Of a stretch of DNA of 60,595 bases, positions 1 to 7,961 are shown piece after piece. The notes below the pieces were generated by a model. The model saw nothing but the letters and a program-made list of their open reading frames with translations. It had not been told where the DNA came from and ran no database searches. Location of the stretch: positions 1-60,595 of the forward strand of contig JAPKHC010000025.1 of the NCBI GenBank assembly GCA_026647215.1. The letters run 5' to 3'. A program made the translations under genes and the position numbers. How positions within the stretch are numbered: position 1 is the stretch's first letter; each line of letters starts with the position of its first letter. The DNA is from F1-120-MAGs118 sp013360535. Its GTDB lineage: Bacteria; Planctomycetota; UBA1135; GCA-002686595.

Positions 1-347
1 GCCACACCACCTGCATTTCGCGGAAGTATGAAGTACCGGGTCGGAGCGCCGGTTCCAGTCGGGTGCATGAATCCCGGCTTGTTGTGACTGTTGGAGCCAT
101 TGGCCCAGTTCCCCGCCTGGATCACGAGCCCCAGTTCGTCACTCCCCATGTCCGGAGCGCCATCGCGAGCACTGCCGCTGTCCCCGTGCCCACGGTGGCA
201 CCGGACCGGAGGCCCGGCTCTGTTCGAGGTCATCACGCAAGCGCCCATGGAATCTCCAGATTCGGGAAGTGGAGTGCCAAGTCCGTCGGCCGCGAAACGA
301 CTGCCGAGCCGCCCGACGACCGCCTCAAGACGACCACGGAGGCTCAC
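1..347 (-). CDS. Partial unknown protein, 3' end outside window
   Basis: An open minus-strand frame runs off the left edge with no stop. I take GTG at 347 as a possible start (reading MSLRGRLEAVVGRL...); ATG at 248 is the alternative. The 115 or so visible residues include DELGLVIQAGNWANGS and HPTGTGAPTRYFILPRN, which look protein-like, but I do not recognise a family. Third-position GC is clearly lower (by eye around 70%) than in neighbouring genes, so this may be acquired DNA, a decaying gene or a chance frame. There is no obvious Shine-Dalgarno site. Confidence 0.4.
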   Translation of the reverse strand, partial: MSLRGRLEAVVGRLGSRFAADGLGTPLPESGDSMGACVMTSNRAGPPVRCHRGHGDSGSARDGAPDMGSDELGLVIQAGNWANGSNSHNKPGFMHPTGTGAPTRYFILPRNAGGV

Positions 348-500
348 TTCTGGCAAGGGACCGGCTTGCCCGCGGTGCCCCGCACGGGCTGACCGCACGA
401 CTCCCAGCCCGTGGCGGTCCGGGGCGCGACGGATCGCGCGATTGGAGCCGGGGGAGCGCTCGACTAGCCTTGCGCGCCACCACGAGGAGCGAGCGAAGCG
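348..500. other. Intergenic region, nothing recognised
   Basis: About 150 bases between the partial minus-strand ORF and the plus-strand gene at 501, so probably a divergent promoter region. The purine-rich GAGGAGCGAGCGAAGCG just before 501 includes a GAGGAG that could serve as a ribosome binding site. I see no repeat or RNA structure I can name. Confidence 0.4.
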
Positions 501-1163
501 ATGATCCAGATCCTGTTCGGAGACGAGGGGCACAAGGCGCGTTGCATGGCGCTGGCGGCGGCGACGCCGGGGGCGCACGTGTCGAGCGCGGGCGGGCCGG
601 CGATCGACAAGCACATGCTGCGCATCGACACGCTGACCTTCTGGGGGCACGGGGATGCGGCCAAGTTCTGCGGGCTCTCGTCCGAGGCCTTCGCCGGCAA
701 GGTGAAGGATTGGATGAAGTGGAATCCGACGATCAAGACGGTCGAGATCATCACGTGCAACTCGCGACACGGCACGCTCGAGTCCAAGCCGCTCGGCAAC
801 GGTCAGGTCGAGTCGAGCTGGGTCAAGTCCTACACCGATCAGGTCAAGCCGAAGCTCAAGAAGCTCGGGCTCGTGGTCAAGGCGCTGCCGATGGGACTCG
901 GCTCGTCGGGGGCGCACCGCTGGTCGATCCTCAAGTTCAGCCCGACGACCAACACGTGGCTGTACGTGACCGCCGACGGCGCGCGGGACACGGACTCGAT
1001 GTGGCCGGGTGTGCATGCGGTCGAGCAGGATCCGCTCTTCCAGACCACCAAGAACTTCGTCGTCGCCGGGCAAGTCGTGAAGGCGCGCGAGGTACTGCGC
1101 AAGTACACGCTCGACTTCGGCACGGTCGGCCAGCTGCGCAACGCGCTGATCACGCTCGCCTGA
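501..1163 (+). CDS. Unknown 220-residue protein with HG...C pattern
   Basis: Compact cytoplasmic-looking protein with no signal peptide or membrane segment. Residues 44-52 form a hydrophobic strand ending in WGHGD (His50-Gly51), and residues 80-87 form a second strand ending in ITCN (Cys86). A strand-HG then strand-C arrangement is how the catalytic dyad of clan CD cysteine peptidases (caspase-like, CHAT, C80) is laid out, so this could be a divergent member. That is inference from two short motifs, not a family match. The C-terminal half (GSSGAHRWSILKF, WLYVTADG) is unfamiliar. GAGGAG lies upstream. The TM2 protein gene follows 30 bases downstream on the same strand. Confidence 0.75.
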   Translation: MIQILFGDEGHKARCMALAAATPGAHVSSAGGPAIDKHMLRIDTLTFWGHGDAAKFCGLSSEAFAGKVKDWMKWNPTIKTVEIITCNSRHGTLESKPLGNGQVESSWVKSYTDQVKPKLKKLGLVVKALPMGLGSSGAHRWSILKFSPTTNTWLYVTADGARDTDSMWPGVHAVEQDPLFQTTKNFVVAGQVVKAREVLRKYTLDFGTVGQLRNALITLA

Positions 1164-1193
1164 GCTCGGCCGAGGCCGCCCCTGCACGAGCAT

Positions 1194-1562
1194 GTGGTCC
1201 GGCAGGAGACGCAGCGGCATACTCCGCGCGCTCGGGTCCCCGGTTTCCACGTAGCTCGCGCTCGCACCGGTGCCCCACGGCTCTCCTACGGACAACGAAA
1301 CGGGCTTTCCAGGTCGGACACTGGCAGCAAGCGCATCGCGGCAGGCGTGTGTGGCATCCTTCTCGGCTGCCTCGGCGTGCACAAGTTCGTCCTCGGCTAC
1401 ACCAAGGAGGGCCTGATCCTGCTGCTGATCACCGTGCTCACGTGCGGCATCGCCAGCCCCGCCACCGCACTGATCGGCCTGATCGAGGGCATCCTCTACC
1501 TCGTCAAGTCCGACACCGAGTTCGAGGAGATCTACGTCAAGAACAAGAAGGGCTGGTTCTAG
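1194..1562 (+). CDS. TM2 domain membrane protein
   Basis: The C-terminal 85 residues are a TM2 domain: KRIAAGVCGILLGCLGVHKF, a short loop with GYTKEG, then LILLLITVLTCGIASPATAL and a tail EGILYLVKSDTEFEE. TM2 proteins are small two-helix membrane proteins of unknown function. Only the domain is certain. The N-terminal 40 residues (Arg/Pro rich) look untranslated, and the only in-frame start upstream is GTG at 1194; the protein probably begins nearer SDTGSKRI around 1315, but no standard start codon exists there. An upstream frameshift or an unusual start is possible. Confidence 0.7.
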   Translation: MVRQETQRHTPRARVPGFHVARARTGAPRLSYGQRNGLSRSDTGSKRIAAGVCGILLGCLGVHKFVLGYTKEGLILLLITVLTCGIASPATALIGLIEGILYLVKSDTEFEEIYVKNKKGWF

Positions 1563-1581
1563 CCATCGCGCGCGGCGAGCG

Positions 1582-2346
1582 TCAGGCGAGCACGGCGCTG
1601 ACGGGCGCGTGGTCGCTCGGCTTCTCGCCGCCGCGGTAGCGCTTCTCGATCTCGACGCCGCTGCAGGCGGCGAGCGCGGGCGGGCTCATCAGCAGGTGGT
1701 CGATGCGCAGGCCGAGGCCGCGCTCGAAGCCTTTCGTGCGGAAATCCCACCACGAGTAGTGGCCACCTTCCTCGTGGAACTTGCGGAAGCTGTCGACGTA
1801 ACCGGGAGCCATCGCGCGGCGCAGCGCCTCGCGCTCCGGCGTCGAGCACAGGATCTTCTCGTGCCACGCCTTCGGATCGTGCACGTCGCGGTCGTCGAAC
1901 GTGATGTTGAAGTCGCCGCCGACGACGACCTTCTCCCTCATGTCGAAGCTCGCGAGGTAGTCGGTGAAGCGGCGCAGCCAGTCGAGCTTGTAGCCGTACT
2001 TCTCGCTGCCGACCGCTTCGCCGTTGACGACGTAACAATTGACCACGAGCACGTCCCCGACCTGCGCGGCGATCACGCGGCGCTGCGCGTCCTCGGCCTC
2101 ACCCGGCATGCCGCGGCGCACGTCCTCGATCGCCGTGCGCGCGAGGATCGCGACGCCGTTGTAGGTCTTCTGGCCGAAGGTCTCGACGTTGTAGCCGAGC
2201 TCCTCGACCGGCTCGCGCGGGAACTGCTCGTCGAGGCACTTGATCTCCTGCAGCAGCGCGACGTCGGGCCGCTCCTGCTCCAGCCAGTCGAGCACCCGCG
2301 GCAGGCGCGCGCGCACCGAGTTCACGTTCCAGGTCGCGATCTTCAT
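1582..2346 (-). CDS. xth: Exodeoxyribonuclease III (AP endonuclease family)
   Basis: 254 residues, the usual length for the family. Opens with MKIATWNVNSVRARLPRVL; has the metal-binding Glu34 in LLQEIKC, GGDFNITFDDRDVHDP, the active-site Tyr/Asn/Asp region, SWWDFR, RIDHLLMS and the C-terminal catalytic His in KPSDHAPV. It repairs abasic sites and removes 3' blocking groups in base excision repair. ATG at 2346 coincides with the conserved N-terminus, so the start is secure. It converges with the TM2 gene (19-base gap) and diverges from the helicase gene across an 84-base intergenic region. Confidence 0.95.
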   Translation of the reverse strand: MKIATWNVNSVRARLPRVLDWLEQERPDVALLQEIKCLDEQFPREPVEELGYNVETFGQKTYNGVAILARTAIEDVRRGMPGEAEDAQRRVIAAQVGDVLVVNCYVVNGEAVGSEKYGYKLDWLRRFTDYLASFDMREKVVVGGDFNITFDDRDVHDPKAWHEKILCSTPEREALRRAMAPGYVDSFRKFHEEGGHYSWWDFRTKGFERGLGLRIDHLLMSPPALAACSGVEIEKRYRGGEKPSDHAPVSAVLA

Positions 2347-2430
2347 GGTGAGCGCGAGCGTGACCACCGCCCGCGAGCCCGTCAATCCTGCTTCGGGGCA
2401 TTGGGGAGAGCGGAACGCTAGACTGCGCGC

Positions 2431-4206
2431 GTGAATCGCAACCAAGGAAGACGTGGGCCGCCTCGCCGGGGCTCCAGTGGCGCTGCGGCGCCCCAGACCC
2501 GCGGCTCGGCCGCACCCCTCAAGCCCTCGACCGAACTGCCGCCGTTCGAGACTTTCGCCGAGCTGCCGCTGCGCGCGGAGGTGCTCGACGCCATCCACGC
2601 GATGGGCATCACGAAGCCGACGCCGATCCAGCGCCTGGCGATCCCGCCGGTGATGAGCGGGCGCGACGTGATCGCCAAGGCCGAGACGGGCACGGGCAAG
2701 ACGCTCGCGTTCGGCGCGCCGATGATGTCGAAGATCGACCCGTCGCGGCGCAGCGTGCTCGGCCTCGTGCTGTGCCCGACGCGCGAGCTGGCGCAGCAGG
2801 TGGCGGCGGTGCTCGAGAAGCTCGGCGAGCCGATCGGCGCGAAGGTGGCGTTGATCGTCGGCGGCGAACCGATGGGCCCGCAGATCGACGCGCTCAAGCG
2901 CGGCGCGCAAGTCGTGGTCGGCACGCCGGGCCGCGTGATCGACCTGTACGGCCAGAAGTTCCTCTCGTTCCCCTGGACGGAGTTCGTCGCGCTCGACGAG
3001 GCCGACCAGATGCTCGAGATCGGCTTCATCGACGACGTGCGCAAGATCCTCTCGTACACGCCGGAAGAGCGGCAGACGATGCTGTTCTCGGCGACGTTCC
3101 CCGACGAGGTGCTGCGCCTCGCGCGCGAGGCGACCCGCGATCCGATGGAAGTCGCGACCGCCGCCGGGCACGCGACGGTCAAGACCATCGACCAGTCGTG
3201 GATGGCCTGTGGCCGAGCGGACCGCTCGCTCGCGCTCATGCGCCTGATCGAGCAGAGCTCGGCCGACGATGTCTTCCTCGTGTTCTGCGACCGCCGCACG
3301 GAAGTCGACTCGTTGATGCGCCAGCTCGAGCGCATGCCGTTCTCGGTCAAGGCGCTGCACGGCGGCTTCGACCAGGCCTCGCGCTTCCGCGTGATGAGCG
3401 CCTTCCGCACGGGCGAGGTCAAGGCGCTCGTCGCCACCGACGTCGCCTCGCGCGGTCTCGACGTGCACTTGGTCAGCCACGTCATCAACTACTCCGTGCC
3501 GCAGGACGCGCAGGACTACACGCACCGCATCGGCCGCACCGGTCGCGCGGGGCGCACGGGCACCGCGATCACGCTGGTGAGCCCGGAACAGGCCGGACGC
3601 TGGCACGACATCCTGCGCCAGACCAAGTGGAACGTGAGCGAGCTCGAGCTGCCCGGCCGCACGGGTCGCGGTCGCCCGCCGGTGCGCGCGCCGCAGCGGC
3701 ACGAGGACGAGGCGCCGCCGCGCGAGGAACGGCCGGTGCGCGAGGCGCCGCCGGTTCGTGAGGAGCGCCCGGCCCGCGCCGAGCGGCCCGCTCGTCCCGA
3801 GCGCCCGCAGCGCTCCGAACGTCCGGCTGCAGTGGAACGTCCGGCGGCGGCGGAGCGTCCGGCGGCGGCCGAACGCCCCGCACGCCCGTCGCGTCCCGAG
3901 CGTCCGCAGCGCGACGAAGCCGCCCCCCGCGCGGCTCGTCCGGCGGCTCCGCGGCCTCCGGCCGATCGGGCACCGGCCCCGCGCGCTCCCGAGCGCGCCC
4001 CGGCGCCCTCGAACGGCCCGTCCGACCGCGCCAAGCGCGCGATGTCGACGCGCGAGCGGCTGCAGCTCGAGAAGGAAGGCCGGCTGGGCTCTGCTGGCGC
4101 CGCCGAGCGTCCCGCGCCGTCGCCGCGACCGTCCACTCCGCCCGCGGCCCGTCCGCCGGCTGGCGAGCGCTCGCGCGAACGCGCGCCGCGCCGAAATCGC
4201 GAGTAG
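2431..4206 (+). CDS. DEAD-box ATP-dependent RNA helicase with Pro/Arg/Glu-rich tail
   Basis: 591 residues from a GTG start. Helicase core: Q motif region 39-69, motif I AETGTGKT at 84-91, PTREL at 116-120, GTPGR, DEAD at 189-192, SAT at 220-222, then the C-terminal RecA lobe with VFCDRRTEVDS, VATDVASRGLDV and HRIGRTGRAGR. The core ends near 405. The remaining 185 residues are low-complexity, with repeating ERPAR/ERPAA/PERPQR units, resembling the basic disordered tails that bind RNA in RhlE/DeaD-type helicases. It likely unwinds structured RNA in ribosome assembly or decay. Codons of the tail are repetitive and may vary in copy number between strains. Confidence 0.95.
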   Translation: MNRNQGRRGPPRRGSSGAAAPQTRGSAAPLKPSTELPPFETFAELPLRAEVLDAIHAMGITKPTPIQRLAIPPVMSGRDVIAKAETGTGKTLAFGAPMMSKIDPSRRSVLGLVLCPTRELAQQVAAVLEKLGEPIGAKVALIVGGEPMGPQIDALKRGAQVVVGTPGRVIDLYGQKFLSFPWTEFVALDEADQMLEIGFIDDVRKILSYTPEERQTMLFSATFPDEVLRLAREATRDPMEVATAAGHATVKTIDQSWMACGRADRSLALMRLIEQSSADDVFLVFCDRRTEVDSLMRQLERMPFSVKALHGGFDQASRFRVMSAFRTGEVKALVATDVASRGLDVHLVSHVINYSVPQDAQDYTHRIGRTGRAGRTGTAITLVSPEQAGRWHDILRQTKWNVSELELPGRTGRGRPPVRAPQRHEDEAPPREERPVREAPPVREERPARAERPARPERPQRSERPAAVERPAAAERPAAAERPARPSRPERPQRDEAAPRAARPAAPRPPADRAPAPRAPERAPAPSNGPSDRAKRAMSTRERLQLEKEGRLGSAGAAERPAPSPRPSTPPAARPPAGERSRERAPRRNRE

Positions 4207-4252
4207 GATCCTCCGCCCTCGCGTCCCACAAGGACGGACCGAAAGAAGCCCC

Positions 4253-4663
4253 ATGGGCGGCACGAATCCCTACATCCAAAGTTCCAAGTACGCGCTGCCC
4301 CAGCGGCCGTACCGCATCACGTTCCTGCCGCTCCAGAAGACCGTCGAGGTCGACCCGGCGGAGCTGCCCTACTCGCGCGACGGCGCCAAGGGCTCGATCC
4401 TCGAGATCGCGCTCGGCCACGACATCGACATCGACCACGCCTGCGGTGGCGTGTGCGCCTGCTCGACCTGCCACGTGATCGTGCGCGAGGGTTTCGAGAG
4501 CTGCAACGAGGCTGGCGATCCCGAGCTCGACCAGCTCGACAATGCGCGAGGTGTCACGCCGAAGTCGCGCCTCGCCTGCCAGGCTGTGCCCAACGGGACC
4601 TGCGACGTCGTGGTCGAGATCCCGAACTGGAACCGCAATCTCGTGCGCGAGCAGCACCACTAG
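4253..4663 (+). CDS. fdx: 2Fe-2S ferredoxin, ISC type
   Basis: 136 residues. The cluster-binding pattern is HACGGVCACSTCH (Cys64, Cys70, Cys73, plus the extra conserved Cys68), with the fourth ligand in RLACQAV. The spacing matches the ISC/adrenodoxin-like ferredoxins that supply electrons for Fe-S assembly. It is about 20 residues longer at the N-terminus than E. coli Fdx (GGTNPYIQSSKYALPQRPY), a Tyr/Pro-rich extension of unknown role. It lies 46 bases after the helicase gene and 24 bases before ispH, itself an Fe-S enzyme, suggesting co-transcription. Confidence 0.93.
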   Translation: MGGTNPYIQSSKYALPQRPYRITFLPLQKTVEVDPAELPYSRDGAKGSILEIALGHDIDIDHACGGVCACSTCHVIVREGFESCNEAGDPELDQLDNARGVTPKSRLACQAVPNGTCDVVVEIPNWNRNLVREQHH

Positions 4664-4687
4664 AACCGCGAGCGCGACGACGCCACC

Positions 4688-5620
4688 ATGCTGCTCGACA
4701 TGCAAGTGCTCCTCGCCCAGCCGCGCGGCTTCTGTGCGGGCGTCGACCGTGCGATCGAGATCGTCGAGCGTGCGCTCGAGCTCTACGGCGCGCCGGTGTA
4801 CGTGCTGCACGAGATCGTGCACAACCGCTACGTCGTCGACGACCTCGCGCGGCGCGGCGTCAAGTTCGTCGACAGCCTCGACGAGGTGCCCGAGGGCTCG
4901 GTCACGATCTTCAGCGCGCACGGCGTCGCCGAGGAGGTCGTGCAGCGCGGCGTCGCGCGCAAGCTGCGCGTGATCGACGCGACCTGCCCGCTCGTCACCA
5001 AGGTGCACCTGCAGGCGCAGGCCTACCGCAAGGAAGGCCGCGAGGTCGTGCTCATCGGCCACCCCGGCCACCCCGAGGTCGAAGGCACGCGCGGCCGCAT
5101 CGACGGCCCCGTGCACGTGCTCTCGACCGTCAAGGAGGTCGAGCAACTCGTCGTCGGCGACCCGCTCAAGCTCTCCTACGTCACGCAGACCACGCTCTCG
5201 GTCGACGACACGCGCGAGGTGATCGACGCGCTCGTGCGGCGCTTCCCCGCGATCAAGGGGCCCGAGCTCAAGGACATCTGCTACGCGACGCAGAACCGCC
5301 AGAACGCCGTCAAGGAGCTGTCGGACGAGATCGAGCTCCTGCTCGTCGTCGGCTCCAAGAACAGCTCGAATTCCAGCCGCCTGCGCGAGCTGGGCGAGCG
5401 CAAGGGCGTGCCCTCGCACTTGATCGACGGCGCCGAGCAGATCGACCCGACCTGGTTCCGCCCTGGCATCAAGATCGGCGTCACCGCCGGCGCCAGCGCG
5501 CCCGAATCGCTCGTGCAGCAAGTGCTCGGCCGCCTGCGCGAGCTCGGCGTCGGCTCCGTCACCGAGATGGACGGCGAGCGCGAGACCGTGACCTTCCGCC
5601 TGCCGGACGAACTCGCGTAG
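4688..5620 (+). CDS. ispH: 4-hydroxy-3-methylbut-2-enyl diphosphate reductase
   Basis: 310 residues, full length. It catalyses the last step of the MEP isoprenoid pathway, using a [4Fe-4S] cluster. The three cluster cysteines are Cys16 (QPRGFCAGV), Cys100 (DATCPLV) and Cys198 (DICYATQNRQ). Also present are HEIVHN, FSAHGV, GHPGHPE, YVTQTTLSVDDT, VVGSKNSSNS and TAGASAPE, all characteristic of IspH. Its place 3' of an ISC-type ferredoxin gene is sensible because IspH needs an electron donor. Followed after 13 bases by the SGNH lipoprotein gene. Confidence 0.97.
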   Translation: MLLDMQVLLAQPRGFCAGVDRAIEIVERALELYGAPVYVLHEIVHNRYVVDDLARRGVKFVDSLDEVPEGSVTIFSAHGVAEEVVQRGVARKLRVIDATCPLVTKVHLQAQAYRKEGREVVLIGHPGHPEVEGTRGRIDGPVHVLSTVKEVEQLVVGDPLKLSYVTQTTLSVDDTREVIDALVRRFPAIKGPELKDICYATQNRQNAVKELSDEIELLLVVGSKNSSNSSRLRELGERKGVPSHLIDGAEQIDPTWFRPGIKIGVTAGASAPESLVQQVLGRLRELGVGSVTEMDGERETVTFRLPDELA

Positions 5621-5633
5621 GCGTCGAGCTCCG

Positions 5634-6353
5634 ATGCAGCGCCGCGTCGTCCTCGCGCTGCTCGCCGCGACGTTCGCGCTGTGCATCGCCGGTTGCCGCA
5701 GCGTTCCGCCGCGACCAACGATTCCACCCGGAGAAAACCCGCTCGAGTGGTCTGCGGACCTCGCGGCCTTCGCGCGCGCCGACCGCGAGACACCTTCCGC
5801 GCCCGGCGGCGTCGTATTCGTCGGCAGCTCGAGCATCCGCCTGTGGGACACGCTCGCGCGCGACATGGCGCCGCTGCCCGTGCTCAACCGCGGCTTCGGC
5901 GGCTCGCGCCTGTTCGATTCCGTCTACTGGTCGCACGAGCTGGTCAGCGTGCACGCGCCCGCGCTCGCCGTCGTCTTCAGCGGCACCAACGACCTCGCCG
6001 GCGACACCCCCAAGACGCCCGAGCGCCTGCGCGAGCTGTTCCTCGAGCTCGTCGCGCGCCTCCACGCCGCCGACCGCGACCTGCAGATCGTCTACATCGC
6101 GATCACGCCCACGCTCGCCCGCGAGCCGCATCTCTCCGCCGTGCTCGCGACGAACCGCCTGATCCGCGCCGAGTGCGAGCGCGACCCGCGGCTCGAATTC
6201 GTCGATCCATCCCCCGCTCTCCTGGACGCTTCCGGCCGCCCCGACCCGCGCTTCTTCCTCGCCGACAAGCTCCACCTCAACGCCCTCGGCTACTCCGTCT
6301 GGACCTCCGCGCTCCGCCCGGTCGTCGTGCGTCGCTGGCATGCGCAGCGCTGA
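5634..6353 (+). CDS. SGNH/GDSL-family hydrolase, lipoprotein
   Basis: 239 residues. A lipoprotein signal peptide ends at ALCIAGC (Cys21). SGNH blocks follow: block I FVGSSSIRLWD (nucleophile Ser in GSSS, 64-67), block II GFGGS, block III SGTNDLAGD (Asn119), block V DKLHLNALGY (Asp211, His214). The family includes esterases, lipases and carbohydrate deacetylases; the substrate cannot be read here. It would act at the outer or inner membrane surface. The last few codons and the stop lie inside the left arm of the large palindrome at 6343-6555, so the message carries that hairpin at its 3' end. Confidence 0.88.
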   Translation: MQRRVVLALLAATFALCIAGCRSVPPRPTIPPGENPLEWSADLAAFARADRETPSAPGGVVFVGSSSIRLWDTLARDMAPLPVLNRGFGGSRLFDSVYWSHELVSVHAPALAVVFSGTNDLAGDTPKTPERLRELFLELVARLHAADRDLQIVYIAITPTLAREPHLSAVLATNRLIRAECERDPRLEFVDPSPALLDASGRPDPRFFLADKLHLNALGYSVWTSALRPVVVRRWHAQR

Positions 6354-6555
6354 GCGAGGAATGCGTCGCCAGATCGGAAATACCGAGCCAGAGAAAAATA
6401 CCGAGCCAGAGCAATTTTTTCTGCAAACGGCGGCCTGCGTCGACGGCCTTGCCGTCGACGCAGGCCGCCGTTTGCAGAAAAAATTGCTCTGGCTCGGTAT
6501 TTTCCTCTGGCTCGGTATTTCCGATCTGGCGACGCATTCCTCGCTCAGCGCTGCG
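6343..6555. repeat. Nearly perfect 105-bp inverted repeat with 3-nt loop
   Basis: Arms 6343-6447 and 6451-6555 are separated by CTT (6448-6450). Pairing every base i with 12898-i gives 104 of 105 matches; the only mismatch is A6394 against C6504. Each arm also holds two tandem copies of a unit containing AAATACCGAGCCAGAG. The palindrome starts inside the last codons of the SGNH gene and ends 77 bases before the next gene's ATG. On RNA it would form a very long hairpin. The nature is unknown: a palindromic element, a template-switch product, or an assembly fold-back are all possible. Confidence 0.97.
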
Positions 6556-6632
6556 AGCCGTCCGCCGTGCTTGTTGACGCGCAGATTCCCTGCGACCGGG
6601 AACTCGCGCTGGCCGAAAAGTGCCGCGGAACC

Positions 6633-7958
6633 ATGCACCCTCGGACCCGCGCTCTCGCGATGACGGCCGCCGCGGCCGCTGTCACCTGCCTCGTCGCCCT
6701 CGTGCGCTTTCTCGAGCTCCGTTCGCCGGACGCCGAGCCGGTGCTCTACGAGCCGCGATTGGAGAAAGCCTCGCTTGGCGAGACGTTGCTGCCGACGCGC
6801 AGCGAGCGCACCGTCGCGCGTTCCTCCTCGACGCCGAAGCCGACGAAGACCGAGAGCACCTCACCGAAGTCCGCGCCCGCGCCGATCCTGCTCGCGCCGG
6901 GCACGCTGGAGGTGCTCGTGCTCGACGGCGAGACGCCGCTCGCGGGCGCGCGCCTGACGGCCGTCGGTCGCATCGAAGGTGGCATCGACCAGAACTTCAT
7001 CGAGGAAAACGCGCACCCGCTGCTGGCGACGACGAGCGCGAGTGGCCTCGTGACGTGGCGCGAGCTCGCGCCCGACCAGTACGACCTCGTCGTGCGGCAT
7101 CCCAACGGCACCGAGACGACGTGCGTGCTCGACGTTCCGGAGAACCTCGGGCTCGAGCGCAAGGTCGTGCGTTTCGGCACGGCCGCCGTACATGGGCGCG
7201 TGATGTCCGACGAGGGCGAGCCGCGCGAGGACTCGGCCGTGCGCCTGCAGGTGTCGCCTGCGAACGGCGAGCACGAGCTCGTGTTCACGACCCGCACCGA
7301 CCAGCTCGGTCGCTTCATGTTCGAGCACCTGCCCGCGGGTTCCGCGCTCGCGATCGACGCCCATCCCGACACGAGCTGGCTCTCGCCGGGCCGTTCGGTG
7401 CGCGTCGAACTCGGCCGCGGCGATGTGCATCAGGTCGCGCTCGGTCCTGCGGAGCGTGGCAGCCTGTGCCGCGGGCGATTGCTCGCGAACGGCGCGCCGT
7501 TCTCGCTCGCCGTGCCGGTGCGCTGGCGTGAGGCCGAGCGAGGCTGGTACGCCGGCGGCCGCACGAGCGCGCAGGGCGAGTTCGAACTGCGGCTGCGGCC
7601 GGGCAAGTGGAGCGTGAGCGTGCAGGGCCGCGACGGCCTGATCGAGCTCGCCGAGCTCGCGCTCGAGGGCAAGGACGTCAACCAGGACCTCGAGCTGCCG
7701 ACGGGCTGTCTCGTCGTGCGGCTCGTCGACGACGAGGGTCAGCCGGTCGACGGCGCCATCGCGCTCACGGACGCGAGCGGCCTGCGCACGCAACATCCGG
7801 CGCCCGCCGGCCTCACGTTCCTCGCCGGCCTGCCGCCCGGGGAGCTCGCGCTTGAGGCCTTCGGCTTCGGAGAGACGGCCGTGCAGGCGCGCGTGACGAT
7901 CGCCGACTCCGGCGCGCACGCGGAGCTGGTGTTGACCGTGCCCGCCGCGCGCGAGTGA
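6633..7958 (+). CDS. Membrane-anchored protein with carboxypeptidase-regulatory-like domains
   Basis: 441 residues from ATG 6633, chosen because the upstream 22 codons lie against the palindrome and the N-terminal hydrophobic segment (about 10-26, AMTAAAAAVTCLVALVRFL) begins here. After a Ser/Thr/Pro/Lys linker, repeated beta-sandwich units appear: GTLEVLVLDGETPLAGARL, AAVHGRVMSDEGEPREDSAV with RTDQLGRFMFEHLPAG, and GCLVVRLVDDEGQPVDGAI with LTFLAGLPPGELALEA. These are typical of extracytoplasmic CarboxypepD_reg-like folds, which are non-catalytic. Same style as the extracytoplasmic half of the sigma-factor fusion at 19279-22437. Function unknown. Confidence 0.8.
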   Translation: MHPRTRALAMTAAAAAVTCLVALVRFLELRSPDAEPVLYEPRLEKASLGETLLPTRSERTVARSSSTPKPTKTESTSPKSAPAPILLAPGTLEVLVLDGETPLAGARLTAVGRIEGGIDQNFIEENAHPLLATTSASGLVTWRELAPDQYDLVVRHPNGTETTCVLDVPENLGLERKVVRFGTAAVHGRVMSDEGEPREDSAVRLQVSPANGEHELVFTTRTDQLGRFMFEHLPAGSALAIDAHPDTSWLSPGRSVRVELGRGDVHQVALGPAERGSLCRGRLLANGAPFSLAVPVRWREAERGWYAGGRTSAQGEFELRLRPGKWSVSVQGRDGLIELAELALEGKDVNQDLELPTGCLVVRLVDDEGQPVDGAIALTDASGLRTQHPAPAGLTFLAGLPPGELALEAFGFGETAVQARVTIADSGAHAELVLTVPAARE

Positions 7959-7961
7959 CGC

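Noticed and set aside
63..504. Two overlapping plus-strand frames at the left edge
   Set aside because: Pro/Ser/Arg-rich and mutually overlapping; the minus-strand partial frame reads more like protein.
2347..4263. Upstream extension of the xth frame to 893 residues
   Set aside because: Antisense to the helicase gene with no motifs; exonuclease III starts at MKIATWN.
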